Shown: in pieces, positions 34,104-42,348 of the stretch | Layout: each line of letters starts with the position of its first letter | How positions within the stretch are numbered: position 1 is the stretch's first letter | Assembly: GCA_947307175.1 (NCBI GenBank) | Contig: CAMZIK010000008.1 | Location: forward strand, 1-45,033 | Direction of reading: 5' to 3' | DNA length: 45,033 nt | Source of the DNA: an uncultured Clostridia bacterium | Lineage (GTDB): Bacteria; Bacillota; Clostridia; Oscillospirales; Ruminococcaceae | Translations under genes and position numbers: made by a program | Notes under the pieces: generated by a model | What the model was told of the DNA's origin: nothing | The model's database searches: none | What the model saw: the letters and a program-made list of their open reading frames with translations, nothing else

Positions 34104-34134
34104 TATAGACGCAGCGGAGAATAAAAAGGTTACA
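34104..34134 (-). promoter_or_regulatory. Probable ECF-dependent autoregulatory promoter
   Basis: On the minus strand TGTAACC (34134-34128) followed by TTTTT and CGTCTATA (34111-34104) match the TGTAAC/TGAAAC -35 and CGTC -10 style of Firmicute ECF factors (SigV/SigW-like). Seventeen bases separate TGTAAC and CGTC. Confidence 0.65.
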
Positions 34135-34140
34135 CAAAAC

Positions 34141-34169
34141 AAAAAAAGCTGCTGCAAAACTGCAACAGC
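34141..34169 (-). terminator. Terminator after the lipoprotein gene
   Basis: On the minus strand GCTGTTGCA pairs with TGCAGCAGC (one G-U), followed by TTTTTTT (34147-34141). Confidence 0.8.
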
Positions 34170-34188
34170 CTTAGTATACTAAATAATA

Positions 34189-34656
34189 TTACTTTGAGAA
34201 TGCAGGAGTCTGCTTTTCATTCCAGCCCTGTGCTTTGACAGCAGCTCTCATCTCGGAATAATCCTTCTTTCCTGCCTTTGATGAATATACCTTTTCGCCG
34301 TCAGCTTCCACAGCTATATCAGCGATATAGTATGTATCATCTTCATTTTTGTCAAACAGCGAGAAACAATAGCATGTTTTGCCGTTTACTACATCTGTTC
34401 CGGTGTATCCGAAAGAACGGTCTCCCTGCGTTTCAAATACCCCTTCAGAACGCTTTGCAGCTACGCCCAGGGCTTTCTCTGCTTCATCAGGTATCTGCGA
34501 GAATCCATCTTTGTCTATCTCTGTGCTCTGAAGCTGCTGCTGTGCCGTCTGCGATGCGGTCGTAAGTGTTTTGCCGTCATTTTTCTTTGTGCTTCCGCAG
34601 CTGACTATTGTCAGCGAGATAAGCGCCATTACTGCGATAAGAATTGTCTTTTTCAT
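34189..34656 (-). CDS. Small lipoprotein of unknown function
   Basis: The 155-residue protein has a lipoprotein signal peptide (MKKTILIAVMALISLTIVSC) with the lipidated Cys at residue 20, a Ser/Thr/Gln-rich linker and a C-terminal domain with alternating strands (TCYCFSLFDKNEDDTYYIADIAVEADGEKVYSS). The C-terminal pattern, a value that is shown next to 'KVYSSKAGKKDY', resembles PepSY-like or YcdB-type small domains, but I cannot name it. It has its own promoter and terminator, so it is a single-gene unit upstream of the sigma operon. Confidence 0.8.
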   Translation of the reverse strand: MKKTILIAVMALISLTIVSCGSTKKNDGKTLTTASQTAQQQLQSTEIDKDGFSQIPDEAEKALGVAAKRSEGVFETQGDRSFGYTGTDVVNGKTCYCFSLFDKNEDDTYYIADIAVEADGEKVYSSKAGKKDYSEMRAAVKAQGWNEKQTPAFSK

Positions 34657-34732
34657 CTTTTGTCCCCTATGTAGCCTTTACGCAGGCTCTCCTTTCTACA
34701 TATAGTGATCCTATATTATTTTTACGTTATAA

Positions 34733-34761
34733 AGTATATCACAGCATTTCACGAAAGTAAA
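34733..34761 (-). promoter_or_regulatory. SigA-type promoter for the lipoprotein gene
   Basis: On the minus strand TTTACT (34761-34756) and TATACT (34738-34733) are 17 bases apart. Confidence 0.5.
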
Positions 34762-34783
34762 CACTTTACACCAAATTTTCACT

Positions 34784-34819
34784 AAAAATGCCGATAGTGA
34801 ACATATTTCACTATCGGCA
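34784..34819 (-). terminator. Terminator after the APH-like gene
   Basis: On the minus strand a perfect 13-bp stem (34819-34807 with 34801-34789) is followed by TTTTT (34788-34784). Confidence 0.85.
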
Positions 34820-34828
34820 CAAGTTTTG

Positions 34829-34848
34829 TTTGTGCAATATTGCACAAA
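34829..34848. repeat. Perfect 20-bp palindrome
   Basis: TTTGTGCAATATTGCACAAA reads the same on both strands with no spacer, the form of a protein-binding operator. It lies between the end of the APH-like gene and its terminator, a place where an operator is not expected. Confidence 0.6.
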
Positions 34849-34908
34849 AGCGGGTTACAGATTTATTACAGGTACACAAAACAACTTTTGTGAAAAGATC
34901 AATCATTA

Positions 34909-35667
34909 TCAGGAATAGTCCACAACATCTATCCACTTCATCAGCAGATCCTTCTCCTCTGCCTTGCCCTTTATGAGCTGTGCAGCGGCAACGATAGGAA
35001 GCCAAGCCTGAACATACTGTTTTGATGTTCCGCTCTTGAGGCAGTACTTATCAAGATAAGGCTCTGCAATAGCCGGATCATTCAGGCACAGCAGCAGATA
35101 TGTCCTTGCGACATCGGCGGAAGCATTTCCCTGTCTTGCCGAACCCCAGTTTATGACATAGGTTCCCTCGTCATTGATGATTATATTCTCAGGAGCAAAG
35201 TTGCCATGGCAAAGCTTGATGTGCTTCGGCATGGAATCAAGCCTTGTGAGCAGCTCATACTTTTTGATCTCGTCGATCTGACCAAGACTCTTTATCTGCC
35301 TTGCCATCTTGTCCTTGAGCTTAGACAGCAGCGGCATATACTGTGCATGTATCTCTGTCTGTATATCAATGAACTGGTTGAGATACTTGTCCATATTATC
35401 AGGGTTCTCGTCCATAAGCTCCTGCATGGTCTTTCCCTTAACATAGTCCATCGTTATCGACCATCTTCCGTCAATAACAGATACCTCACGCAGAGTTGGT
35501 ATCTTGATGAACGAGTTTACAAGAGTAGTCTCGACTCTTGCATGGGTAAGCGCTGCATACAGGCACTTTTCCTTATATATCTCATCGTTGTATTCCCTTA
35601 CGGCAAAGCCGTCACGCTCGTAAACATCGTAAATATCGCTCGATGCAAGCAGTCTTTTCTCACTCAT
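34909..35667 (-). CDS. APH/choline kinase-fold protein lacking both catalytic Asp residues
   Basis: The 252-residue protein has the aminoglycoside phosphotransferase/choline kinase layout: ITMDYVKGKTMQELMDENP (hinge region, about 71-90), then HGNFAPENIII at 154-164 and VINWGSARQGNASADVARTYLL from 171. In active relatives these read HGD(F/L)xxxN and IDW. Here catalytic Asp is Asn156 (codon AAC, 35202-35200) and the metal-binding Asp is Asn173 (codon AAC, 35151-35149). The Asn of the loop (Asn161) remains. It is otherwise intact, with a good promoter, so it may be a pseudokinase that binds rather than phosphorylates. No neighbour shares its transcript. Confidence 0.85.
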   Translation of the reverse strand: MSEKRLLASSDIYDVYERDGFAVREYNDEIYKEKCLYAALTHARVETTLVNSFIKIPTLREVSVIDGRWSITMDYVKGKTMQELMDENPDNMDKYLNQFIDIQTEIHAQYMPLLSKLKDKMARQIKSLGQIDEIKKYELLTRLDSMPKHIKLCHGNFAPENIIINDEGTYVINWGSARQGNASADVARTYLLLCLNDPAIAEPYLDKYCLKSGTSKQYVQAWLPIVAAAQLIKGKAEEKDLLMKWIDVVDYS

Positions 35668-35724
35668 ATGATCATTCCCTTCTGTTTTTGATAATACAGG
35701 AGATCTGCACTATCTGCTGTATAT

Positions 35725-35752
35725 ATTATACACTCTTTTTTAACATTGTCAA
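35725..35752 (-). promoter_or_regulatory. Consensus SigA promoter for the APH-like gene
   Basis: On the minus strand TTGACA (35752-35747) and TATAAT (35730-35725) with a 16-base spacer. Confidence 0.8.
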
Positions 35753-35949
35753 GAGCGATTTCGTTATTTTCACAGTTGTACACATTTTAGTAAGTCTATA
35801 TACTTATTTTGTTAATATTATAGCGGCGACCCGAACATTTTCGTATAAATATGTAGTTTTATCCTGCATCATAATGAACGAAAAATGACCACCCGTCATT
35901 GTGCATAATATTACTTTTAAAAACACCAAAAAACTGTGTTTAATCAAAA
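35753..35949. other. AT-rich gap between divergent promoters
   Basis: No gene, strong hairpin or riboswitch is visible in this part of the 374-base gap. ATGAC...GTCAT (about 35885-35899) is a weak 5-bp hairpin. TTTGTTAAT (about 35809) resembles only half of a Rex operator. Confidence 0.5.
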
Positions 35950-35978
35950 TTGACAATAATGCGCATCTGCTGTATAAT
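35950..35978 (+). promoter_or_regulatory. Consensus SigA promoter for adhE
   Basis: TTGACA (35950-35955) and TATAAT (35973-35978) with a 17-base spacer, 63 bases before the adhE start. Confidence 0.85.
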
Positions 35979-36041
35979 AAATATGAAACGGAAAATACTA
36001 TTTTTCGTGTAAAATCATAAATAAACAGGAGGATCTTTATT

Positions 36042-38654
36042 ATGGCTGAAGCAGAAAACAAGGCATATTTAGTCGATACAGTTCCTGCCCTTGAAAAAAG
36101 GCTGGCTGAACTGAGACAAGCGCAGGAGAAGTTCTCCTCATACTCTCAGGATCAGGTCGATAAGATCTTCAGAGCTGCCGCCATGGCTGCAAATAAAGCA
36201 AGGATCCCTCTTGCAAAGCTTGCAGTTGAAGAAACGGGAATGGGCATCGTTGAGGACAAGGTCATCAAGAACCATTATGCAAGCGAATATATCTACAACA
36301 AATACAAGAATGTAAAGACCTGCGATGTCATCGAAAGAGATGAGATCTTCGGCACAACTACACTTGCCGAGCCTATCGGTGTCATCGCTGCGGTAATACC
36401 GACGACCAACCCGACATCGACCGCTATCTTCAAGGCGCTTTTGTGCTTGAAGACCAGAAACGGCATCATCATCTCGCCGCACCCGAGAGCTAAGAACTCA
36501 ACTATCGCTGCGGCTAAGGTCGTTCTCGAAGCAGCTGTAAAAGCAGGCGCTCCGGAAGGTATCATCGGCTGGATAGACGTTCCGTCGCTGGAACTTACCC
36601 AGACGGTAATGAGAGAAGCTGACTGCATACTTGCAACAGGCGGACCGGGAATGGTGAAGGCTGCTTATTCAAGCGGAAAGCCTGCTATCGGCGTAGGTGC
36701 AGGAAACACACCTGCTGTTATAGATTCATCGGCTGACATTCTGCTGGCAGTTTCGTCAATCATACATTCAAAGACATTTGACAACGGTATGATCTGTGCT
36801 TCGGAGCAGTCGGTCATCGTTGACAAGAGCATCTATGACGATGTCAAGAAAGAGTTCAAGGCAAGAGGCTGCCATTTTCTCACAAAGACCGAGACTGAAA
36901 AGGTCAGAAAGACTATCATCATCAACGGCTCTCTCAATGCAAAGATAGTCGGACAGTCTGCATTCAGGATCGCAGAGCTTGCAGGAGTAAAAGTTCCTGA
37001 GAACACCAAAATTCTTATCGGCGAAGTCACAAGCGTTGATATAAGCGAGGAATTCGCACACGAAAAACTCTCCCCTGTACTTGCGATGTACAAGGCAAAG
37101 GACTTTGACGACGCTCTGAACAAAGCTGACAGACTTGTGCGTGACGGCGGTATCGGACATACATCATCGCTCTACTGCAACGTTACCACCGAAAAAGAAA
37201 AGATAGAGAAATTTGAAAATACAATGAAGACCTGCCGTATCCTTATCAACACACCTTCATCTCACGGCGGCATCGGAGACCTGTACAACTTCAAGATGAC
37301 TCCTTCCCTTACGCTTGGCTGCGGCTCATGGGGCGGCAACTCCGTTTCGGAGAACGTCGGCGTAAAGCATCTGCTGAACATCAAGACCGTTGCTGAGAGG
37401 AGAGAGAATATGCTTTGGTTCAGAACACCTGAAAAGGTCTATTTCAAAAACGGCTGTCTGCCGCTTGCTCTGGAGGAACTCAAAACAGAGCTTGGCAAAA
37501 AGAGAGCTTTTGTCGTTACCGATACATTCCTTTACAAGAACGGCTATGCTAACTGCATAACCGACAAGCTCAGCGAAATGGGCATAGCTTACCACGTTTT
37601 CTCTGATGTACAGCCTGACCCGACCCTTGCAAATGCTCAGGCAGGCGCAAAGGAAATGACTGAGTTCGAGCCTGATGTTATCATTGCACTCGGCGGCGGC
37701 TCGGCAATGGACGCAGCCAAGATAATGTGGGTGCTGTACGAGCATCCCGATGCAAACTTTGAAGACATGGCTATGGACTTCATGGACATCAGAAAGAGAA
37801 TATTCAAGTTCCCGAAAATGGGCGAGAAAGCTTATTTCGTAGCAGTTCCAACATCTGCGGGAACAGGCTCTGAGGTAACACCTTTTGCGATCATCACCGA
37901 TCAGGAAACAGGCACAAAGTGGCCTCTTGCAGACTATGAGCTGCTGCCGAATATGGCTGTGGTCGATGCCGACATGATGATGAACGCACCAAAGGGACTC
38001 ACCTGCGCTTCGGGCATAGATGTTCTTACCCACGCACTTGAGGCTTACGCTTCGATAATGGCTTCAGACTATACCGACTCGCTTGCGCTCAAAGCTGCAA
38101 AGCTGGTGTTTGACTATCTGCCAAGCGCTTACAAGAACGGCGCAAAAGACCCTGTCGCAAGAGAGAAAATGGCTAATGCAGCATGCATGGCAGGTATGGC
38201 TTTTGCAAACGCATTCCTCGGCGTAAATCACTCAATGGCTCATAAGCTCGGCGCTTACCACCACCTGCCGCACGGCATTGCAAATGCGCTGATACTCACA
38301 AAGGTCATGAGATACAATGCCGACCCGACACCTAAGAAAATGGGTACCTTCTCACAGTATCAGTATCCTCATACGCTTGAAAGATATGCAGAAGTCGCAA
38401 GGTACTGCGGATTCGGCGGCAAGGACGACAAGGAGTCGTTTGAAAATCTTATCAAGCAGGTCGAGAAGCTCAAAAAGGCTATCGAGATCAAGCCGACAAT
38501 CGCTGACTACGGCGTAAAAGAGGAGGACTTCCTCGCAACACTGGACGAAATGGTAGAGAACGCATTCAACGACCAGTGCACAGGCGCAAACCCACGCTAC
38601 CCGCTGATGAGCGAGATAAAGGACATCTACCTCGCAGCATACTACGGCAAATAA
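36042..38654 (+). CDS. adhE: Bifunctional acetaldehyde-CoA/alcohol dehydrogenase
   Basis: The 870-residue enzyme reduces acetyl-CoA to acetaldehyde and then ethanol, regenerating two NAD+. The N-terminal aldehyde dehydrogenase half (1-440) has the catalytic Cys in MICASEQSVIV near residue 250 and GVGAGNTPAVID. The C-terminal iron alcohol dehydrogenase half (about 455-870) has GGGSAMDAAKIMW, PTSAGTGSEVTPFAII and the iron-binding GVNHSMAHKLGAYHHLPHG. AdhE forms long spirosome filaments in other bacteria. AGGAGG precedes the ATG, and a terminator follows, so it is a one-gene unit. It marks a fermentative anaerobe. Confidence 0.98.
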   Translation: MAEAENKAYLVDTVPALEKRLAELRQAQEKFSSYSQDQVDKIFRAAAMAANKARIPLAKLAVEETGMGIVEDKVIKNHYASEYIYNKYKNVKTCDVIERDEIFGTTTLAEPIGVIAAVIPTTNPTSTAIFKALLCLKTRNGIIISPHPRAKNSTIAAAKVVLEAAVKAGAPEGIIGWIDVPSLELTQTVMREADCILATGGPGMVKAAYSSGKPAIGVGAGNTPAVIDSSADILLAVSSIIHSKTFDNGMICASEQSVIVDKSIYDDVKKEFKARGCHFLTKTETEKVRKTIIINGSLNAKIVGQSAFRIAELAGVKVPENTKILIGEVTSVDISEEFAHEKLSPVLAMYKAKDFDDALNKADRLVRDGGIGHTSSLYCNVTTEKEKIEKFENTMKTCRILINTPSSHGGIGDLYNFKMTPSLTLGCGSWGGNSVSENVGVKHLLNIKTVAERRENMLWFRTPEKVYFKNGCLPLALEELKTELGKKRAFVVTDTFLYKNGYANCITDKLSEMGIAYHVFSDVQPDPTLANAQAGAKEMTEFEPDVIIALGGGSAMDAAKIMWVLYEHPDANFEDMAMDFMDIRKRIFKFPKMGEKAYFVAVPTSAGTGSEVTPFAIITDQETGTKWPLADYELLPNMAVVDADMMMNAPKGLTCASGIDVLTHALEAYASIMASDYTDSLALKAAKLVFDYLPSAYKNGAKDPVAREKMANAACMAGMAFANAFLGVNHSMAHKLGAYHHLPHGIANALILTKVMRYNADPTPKKMGTFSQYQYPHTLERYAEVARYCGFGGKDDKESFENLIKQVEKLKKAIEIKPTIADYGVKEEDFLATLDEMVENAFNDQCTGANPRYPLMSEIKDIYLAAYYGK

Positions 38655-38665
38655 TACAAACAGAT

Positions 38666-38698
38666 AAAGCGTCAAGGCTCACTGCCCTGACGCTTTTT
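38666..38698 (+). terminator. Rho-independent terminator after adhE
   Basis: AAAGCGTCA pairs with TGACGCTTT (with a further GG/CC), followed by a T run. Confidence 0.85.
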
Positions 38699-38703
38699 GT
38701 ATG

Positions 38704-39306
38704 TTAATCCTTTTTCTTTTCACCAGCCGCTTCCTTGGCTGCTTGCTTAATCTTGTTCAACTCCTGCGAATCATTTATCGTTTTTTCTGTGAGACCATAA
38801 TCCGATAATTTGCTATAAGCCTCGGCGTTTATCAATTCTAATATCCTTTTGCTCTGTTCACAATATGTGCGGCTATTCACAAAGTCTTTTATATTGCGCT
38901 GAAATAACCACGAATCAGACAAAATGTTTTTCAATACTACTTTTGCAGCTCCCGGATGAGAATCAACATCTTTTTCATCAGTCAGCAATTCAAACCCTTC
39001 GCCGTCATCAAAAATAGCTACACCATCAACTTTATACACTTTTAAACCTGAAGTGTTTTCCAACCCGATAAAATCATCTTTCTTTATCTTATCCATAGAA
39101 GAAGTGAAGTAAAGCTTTGAATCGGGTGATGTTATGATGCTCTCAGACTTGAAATCATCATACTCAACATTGAACACATCTCCATACTGAGTTTTTATTG
39201 TGTGCTTATTAAAAATAAACCTATCAATAACAAATGCTATAAGCATAGAGATCATCAGTATTATCAATACAAAAATGATAATGCTTTTTGTTTTCTTAAG
39301 ATTCAT
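38704..39306 (-). CDS. Hypothetical single-span membrane protein
   Basis: The 200-residue protein is not recognised. It has an N-terminal membrane helix (about residues 8-28, IIIFVLIILMISMLIAFVI) and a 170-residue charged outer or inner domain ending in KQAAKEAAGEKKKD. Its codons are AT-rich compared with its neighbours, which may mean a different origin or weak selection. A GTG start at 39315 lies within the ribosome site AAAGGGGTGG; ATG at 39306 has it at the right distance, so I use the latter. It has its own consensus promoter and faces adhE. Confidence 0.75.
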   Translation of the reverse strand: MNLKKTKSIIIFVLIILMISMLIAFVIDRFIFNKHTIKTQYGDVFNVEYDDFKSESIITSPDSKLYFTSSMDKIKKDDFIGLENTSGLKVYKVDGVAIFDDGEGFELLTDEKDVDSHPGAAKVVLKNILSDSWLFQRNIKDFVNSRTYCEQSKRILELINAEAYSKLSDYGLTEKTINDSQELNKIKQAAKEAAGEKKKD

Positions 39307-39347
39307 TTTGTCCACCCCTTTCTTTCGTTCTGTATTTGCTTGCCAGT

Positions 39348-39376
39348 ATTATACATCAAAAGCATCGTATTGTCAA
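39348..39376 (-). promoter_or_regulatory. Consensus SigA promoter for the hypothetical membrane protein
   Basis: On the minus strand TTGACA (39376-39371) and TATAAT (39353-39348) with a 17-base spacer. Confidence 0.85.
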
Positions 39377-39453
39377 CTACTGTCCGCACAGGCGATGCCG
39401 TTTTTATTTGCAAAAATTTTTACCAAAAAGCTTGAAAATCTCCCCGTTTTCTG

Positions 39454-39482
39454 TTGAATTTTGAAAAAGTATGTGTTATAAT
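39454..39482 (+). promoter_or_regulatory. SigA-type promoter for nadB-nadC
   Basis: TTGAAT (39454-39459) and TATAAT (39477-39482) are 17 bases apart, 69 bases before nadB. Confidence 0.75.
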
Positions 39483-39551
39483 AGAATAAGTATATATTTT
39501 TAAAGATAACAGGCTTTGGACTGAATCATTAAAGTCAAGAGGTTTTGAGAT

Positions 39552-41048
39552 ATGAACAGGAATTTCGACGTTATCATCGCAGGCTGCGGCGCAGCAGGTC
39601 TGTACGGCGCATTCAATCTTCCAAGGGAACTGAAAGTCCTCGTGCTTTCCAAAATGCAGAAGGATCTTTGCAACACCGCACTCGCTCAGGGCGGTATCGC
39701 TGGTGTTTACGACAGTCCCAAGGACAGCCCCGAATACCACAAGCACGACACCTTCGTTGCAGGCGGCTTCGAGAACGACCCGACCTCTACGGACGTTCTG
39801 GTCAACGAGGCTAAAATAGACATCGCAAAGCTTATAGAGCTTGGCTGCGACTTTGACAAGAAGCCTGACGGTGACTACCACAGAACGCTCGAAGGCGGTC
39901 ACGGTATGCACAGGATATTCCACCACAAAGACTCCACAGGTGCGGAGATCGAAAGAACGCTGCTTGCAAGCGTTCAGGCTCTTGACAACGTGACTATCCT
40001 CGAAAACGCTATTATCTGCGATGTCAAGAAAACAAGCACGGGCTTTTCTTTCCTCGTGCTGAAGGATAATGAATTCACGACCTACAACAGCCACTACTCT
40101 ATCTTTGCAACAGGCGGTATCGGCAGAGTCTATGAGTTCACCACCAACTCCCCTATCGCTACGGGCGACGGAATAACGATGGCTTACAATATGGGCGCTG
40201 AGATAAAGCATCTGAGCTATATCCAGTTCCACCCGACCGCTTTCAACGATGAACATACAAGGCAGTGCTTCCTTATCTCCGAAGCGGTCAGAGGCGAGGG
40301 AGCTTACCTTAGAAACTGCGACAAGCAGCGCTTCATGCACAACTACGACAAGCGCCTTGAGCTTGCGCCGAGAGATGTCGTTTCACATTCTATCATCTTT
40401 GAAGCAAAGCGCACAGGCTCAAACAAATTCTATCTTGACATCACACATAAAGACCCTGAATTCATCAAAGCAAGATTCCCGATGATATATAAGAACCTGC
40501 TCGATGCAGGCATCGATATGACAAAGGATCTTATCCCGATATTCCCGTGCCACCACTATCTCATGGGCGGAATAAACGTTGACACCTTTGCACGCACGAA
40601 CATCGACAGGCTTTATGCCTGCGGTGAATGCTCACATACAGGCGTTCACGGCAACAACAGGCTCGCAAGCAATTCCCTGCTTGAAGCGCTCGTATTTTCA
40701 AGACGTGCGGCAGGAGATATAGCTGAAAAGATAAAGGACTGTGAGGACAGCTTTGAGGAGTATGCCTTCACCGTAGACAAAAACGCTCCCAAAATGCCTT
40801 CGGGACTGCGCACACAGATAAGAGCTATAATGCAGAAAGCTTATTTCGTGCTTCCCAATATCAGCGAACTCGGACCGGGACTTGATAAAGTCACCGAGAT
40901 AAAGGATATGCTCTATAACGGCAATTACCATATCGACAAGGACTATGTCGAAGCAAAGTCTCTTGCAACAGTAGCTTATATCGTTCTTACTGAAGCATGG
41001 AAGATAGCAACCGAGAACGCAGAGATAATCAGGCAAAAGCACTCCTGA
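39552..41048 (+). CDS. nadB: L-aspartate oxidase
   Basis: The 498-residue flavoprotein oxidises L-aspartate to iminoaspartate, the first step of NAD synthesis. The FAD-binding GCGAAGLYGA is at residues 11-20; LAQGGIAGVYD, IQFHPTAF, SEAVRGEGAYLRN, CHHYLMGGINVD and ECSHTGVHGNNRLASNSLLEA are characteristic. It is somewhat shorter than the E. coli enzyme (540). In anaerobes fumarate can accept the electrons. AAGAGG lies nine bases before the ATG. nadC follows 22 bases later; nadA, the usual third member, is not in the window. Confidence 0.95.
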   Translation: MNRNFDVIIAGCGAAGLYGAFNLPRELKVLVLSKMQKDLCNTALAQGGIAGVYDSPKDSPEYHKHDTFVAGGFENDPTSTDVLVNEAKIDIAKLIELGCDFDKKPDGDYHRTLEGGHGMHRIFHHKDSTGAEIERTLLASVQALDNVTILENAIICDVKKTSTGFSFLVLKDNEFTTYNSHYSIFATGGIGRVYEFTTNSPIATGDGITMAYNMGAEIKHLSYIQFHPTAFNDEHTRQCFLISEAVRGEGAYLRNCDKQRFMHNYDKRLELAPRDVVSHSIIFEAKRTGSNKFYLDITHKDPEFIKARFPMIYKNLLDAGIDMTKDLIPIFPCHHYLMGGINVDTFARTNIDRLYACGECSHTGVHGNNRLASNSLLEALVFSRRAAGDIAEKIKDCEDSFEEYAFTVDKNAPKMPSGLRTQIRAIMQKAYFVLPNISELGPGLDKVTEIKDMLYNGNYHIDKDYVEAKSLATVAYIVLTEAWKIATENAEIIRQKHS

Positions 41049-41070
41049 AAAAGAAGAAAGGATTGATACA

Positions 41071-41910
41071 ATGAAGCTTATGCAGTTTCAGATAGATGAT
41101 ATTATAAAGACTGCTCTTAACGAGGATATAAACTATATCGACGTGACCACCGACTATCTCGTTGATGAAAACAGCATCTCAACGGCAAGATATGTCTCAA
41201 AGGACGAAGGCGTGCTGTGCGGCATAGATATTGCGCTCAGAGTCTTTGAGCTGCTCGATGAAAACGTTAAGACCGAAATTCTTATCCACGACGGCGAAAA
41301 AGTAAAAAAAGGCGACATCATCGCAAGGATAACAGGCTCCACAAGAGCGCTGCTCAAAGGCGAAAGAACAGCCCTCAACCTCGTACAGCATATGTCGGGC
41401 ATAGCTACCGCAACAAACAAATGCGTAGAGCTTGTCAAGGGCACAAAGGCTTCTATCGCCGATACCAGAAAGACGCTTCCGGGACTGCGTGCGCTTCAGA
41501 AGTACGCTGTCACAGTCGGTGGCGGAAAGAACCACAGATATAACCTCTCCGACTGCGCAATGCTCAAAGACACTCACCTTGATGCCTACGGCTCGATGAC
41601 GGGAGCAGTAAATGCCCTGAGAGAAAAAATGGGACATACAGTAAAGATAGAAGTTGAAGTTTCAGACCTTGAACAGCTGAAAGAAGCACTTGACCTCGGC
41701 GTTGAGATAATAATGCTGGATAACATGAACTGTGAGGATATGACAAAGGCTGTTGAGATAACAGCAGGCAGAGCTAAGCTCGAAGCATCGGGCAACGTCA
41801 CCGAAAAAACGATAGCAGCTATCGCTCAGACAGGCGTTGACATAATCTCGCTCGGTGCGCTGACCCACTCAGTCAAGGCGTTTGACATATCAATGAAAAT
41901 GGATAAATAA
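41071..41910 (+). CDS. nadC: Nicotinate-nucleotide pyrophosphorylase (quinolinate phosphoribosyltransferase)
   Basis: The 279-residue enzyme makes nicotinate mononucleotide from quinolinate and PRPP, releasing CO2. DTRKTLPGLR at 131-140 and AVTVGGGKNHRYNLSD carry the substrate-binding Arg, Lys and His residues; EVEVSDLEQ and IMLDNM line the barrel. AAGAAAGGA precedes the ATG. It follows nadB, and a DUF3795 gene starts one base after its stop. Confidence 0.97.
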   Translation: MKLMQFQIDDIIKTALNEDINYIDVTTDYLVDENSISTARYVSKDEGVLCGIDIALRVFELLDENVKTEILIHDGEKVKKGDIIARITGSTRALLKGERTALNLVQHMSGIATATNKCVELVKGTKASIADTRKTLPGLRALQKYAVTVGGGKNHRYNLSDCAMLKDTHLDAYGSMTGAVNALREKMGHTVKIEVEVSDLEQLKEALDLGVEIIMLDNMNCEDMTKAVEITAGRAKLEASGNVTEKTIAAIAQTGVDIISLGALTHSVKAFDISMKMDK

Positions 41911-41911
41911 A

Positions 41912-42331
41912 ATGAAATGGTATACCGATAAATACGACGAACTGAAAAATGCGAAACCGATAATTTCCCTGTGCGGTGATGACTGTGCAGTCTGTCCGAG
42001 ATACCTTGCTAAAACAGACGAGCAGCTCCACGAAACAGCTGTGCTTTGGGAAAAAGCAGGCTGGAGAGACAGAGTCGTTTCAAATGAGGAGATAAGCTGT
42101 ACAGGCTGCGGAAGCAAAGGCGTGTGCGCTTTTGGTCTGCTCGACTGCGTAAGGCAGCACAGCGTCAGCAGCTGCAAAGAGTGTACAGAGTTTCCATGCG
42201 AAAAGATAAATAAAACAATGGAAAGATCCGACGAAAAGAAAGAGGCTTGCAAAAGAGCCTGCGAGTCGGATAAAGAATTTGAGTTGTTTTGCAGGTCGTT
42301 CTATGAGAAAGAGAAGAACCTGTACAAATAG
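41912..42331 (+). CDS. DUF3795 Cys-rich protein
   Basis: The 139-residue protein has 13 or so cysteines in a pattern of the DUF3795 family: CGDDCAVCPRYLA (about 21-33), CTGCGSKGVC (about 63-72), CVRQHSVSSCKECTEFPC (about 79-96) and a final CKRAC. These can bind zinc or an Fe-S cluster. The function is unknown. It starts one base after the nadC stop without a clear ribosome site, so it is coupled to nadC; a link to the Fe-S enzyme NadA is only a guess. Confidence 0.85.
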   Translation: MKWYTDKYDELKNAKPIISLCGDDCAVCPRYLAKTDEQLHETAVLWEKAGWRDRVVSNEEISCTGCGSKGVCAFGLLDCVRQHSVSSCKECTEFPCEKINKTMERSDEKKEACKRACESDKEFELFCRSFYEKEKNLYK

Positions 42332-42348
42332 CATTATATTGAAAATAT

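Noticed and set aside
35805..35822. Possible Rex operator ahead of adhE
   Set aside because: Only the TTGTTAA half is present and it lies more than 150 bases from the promoter.
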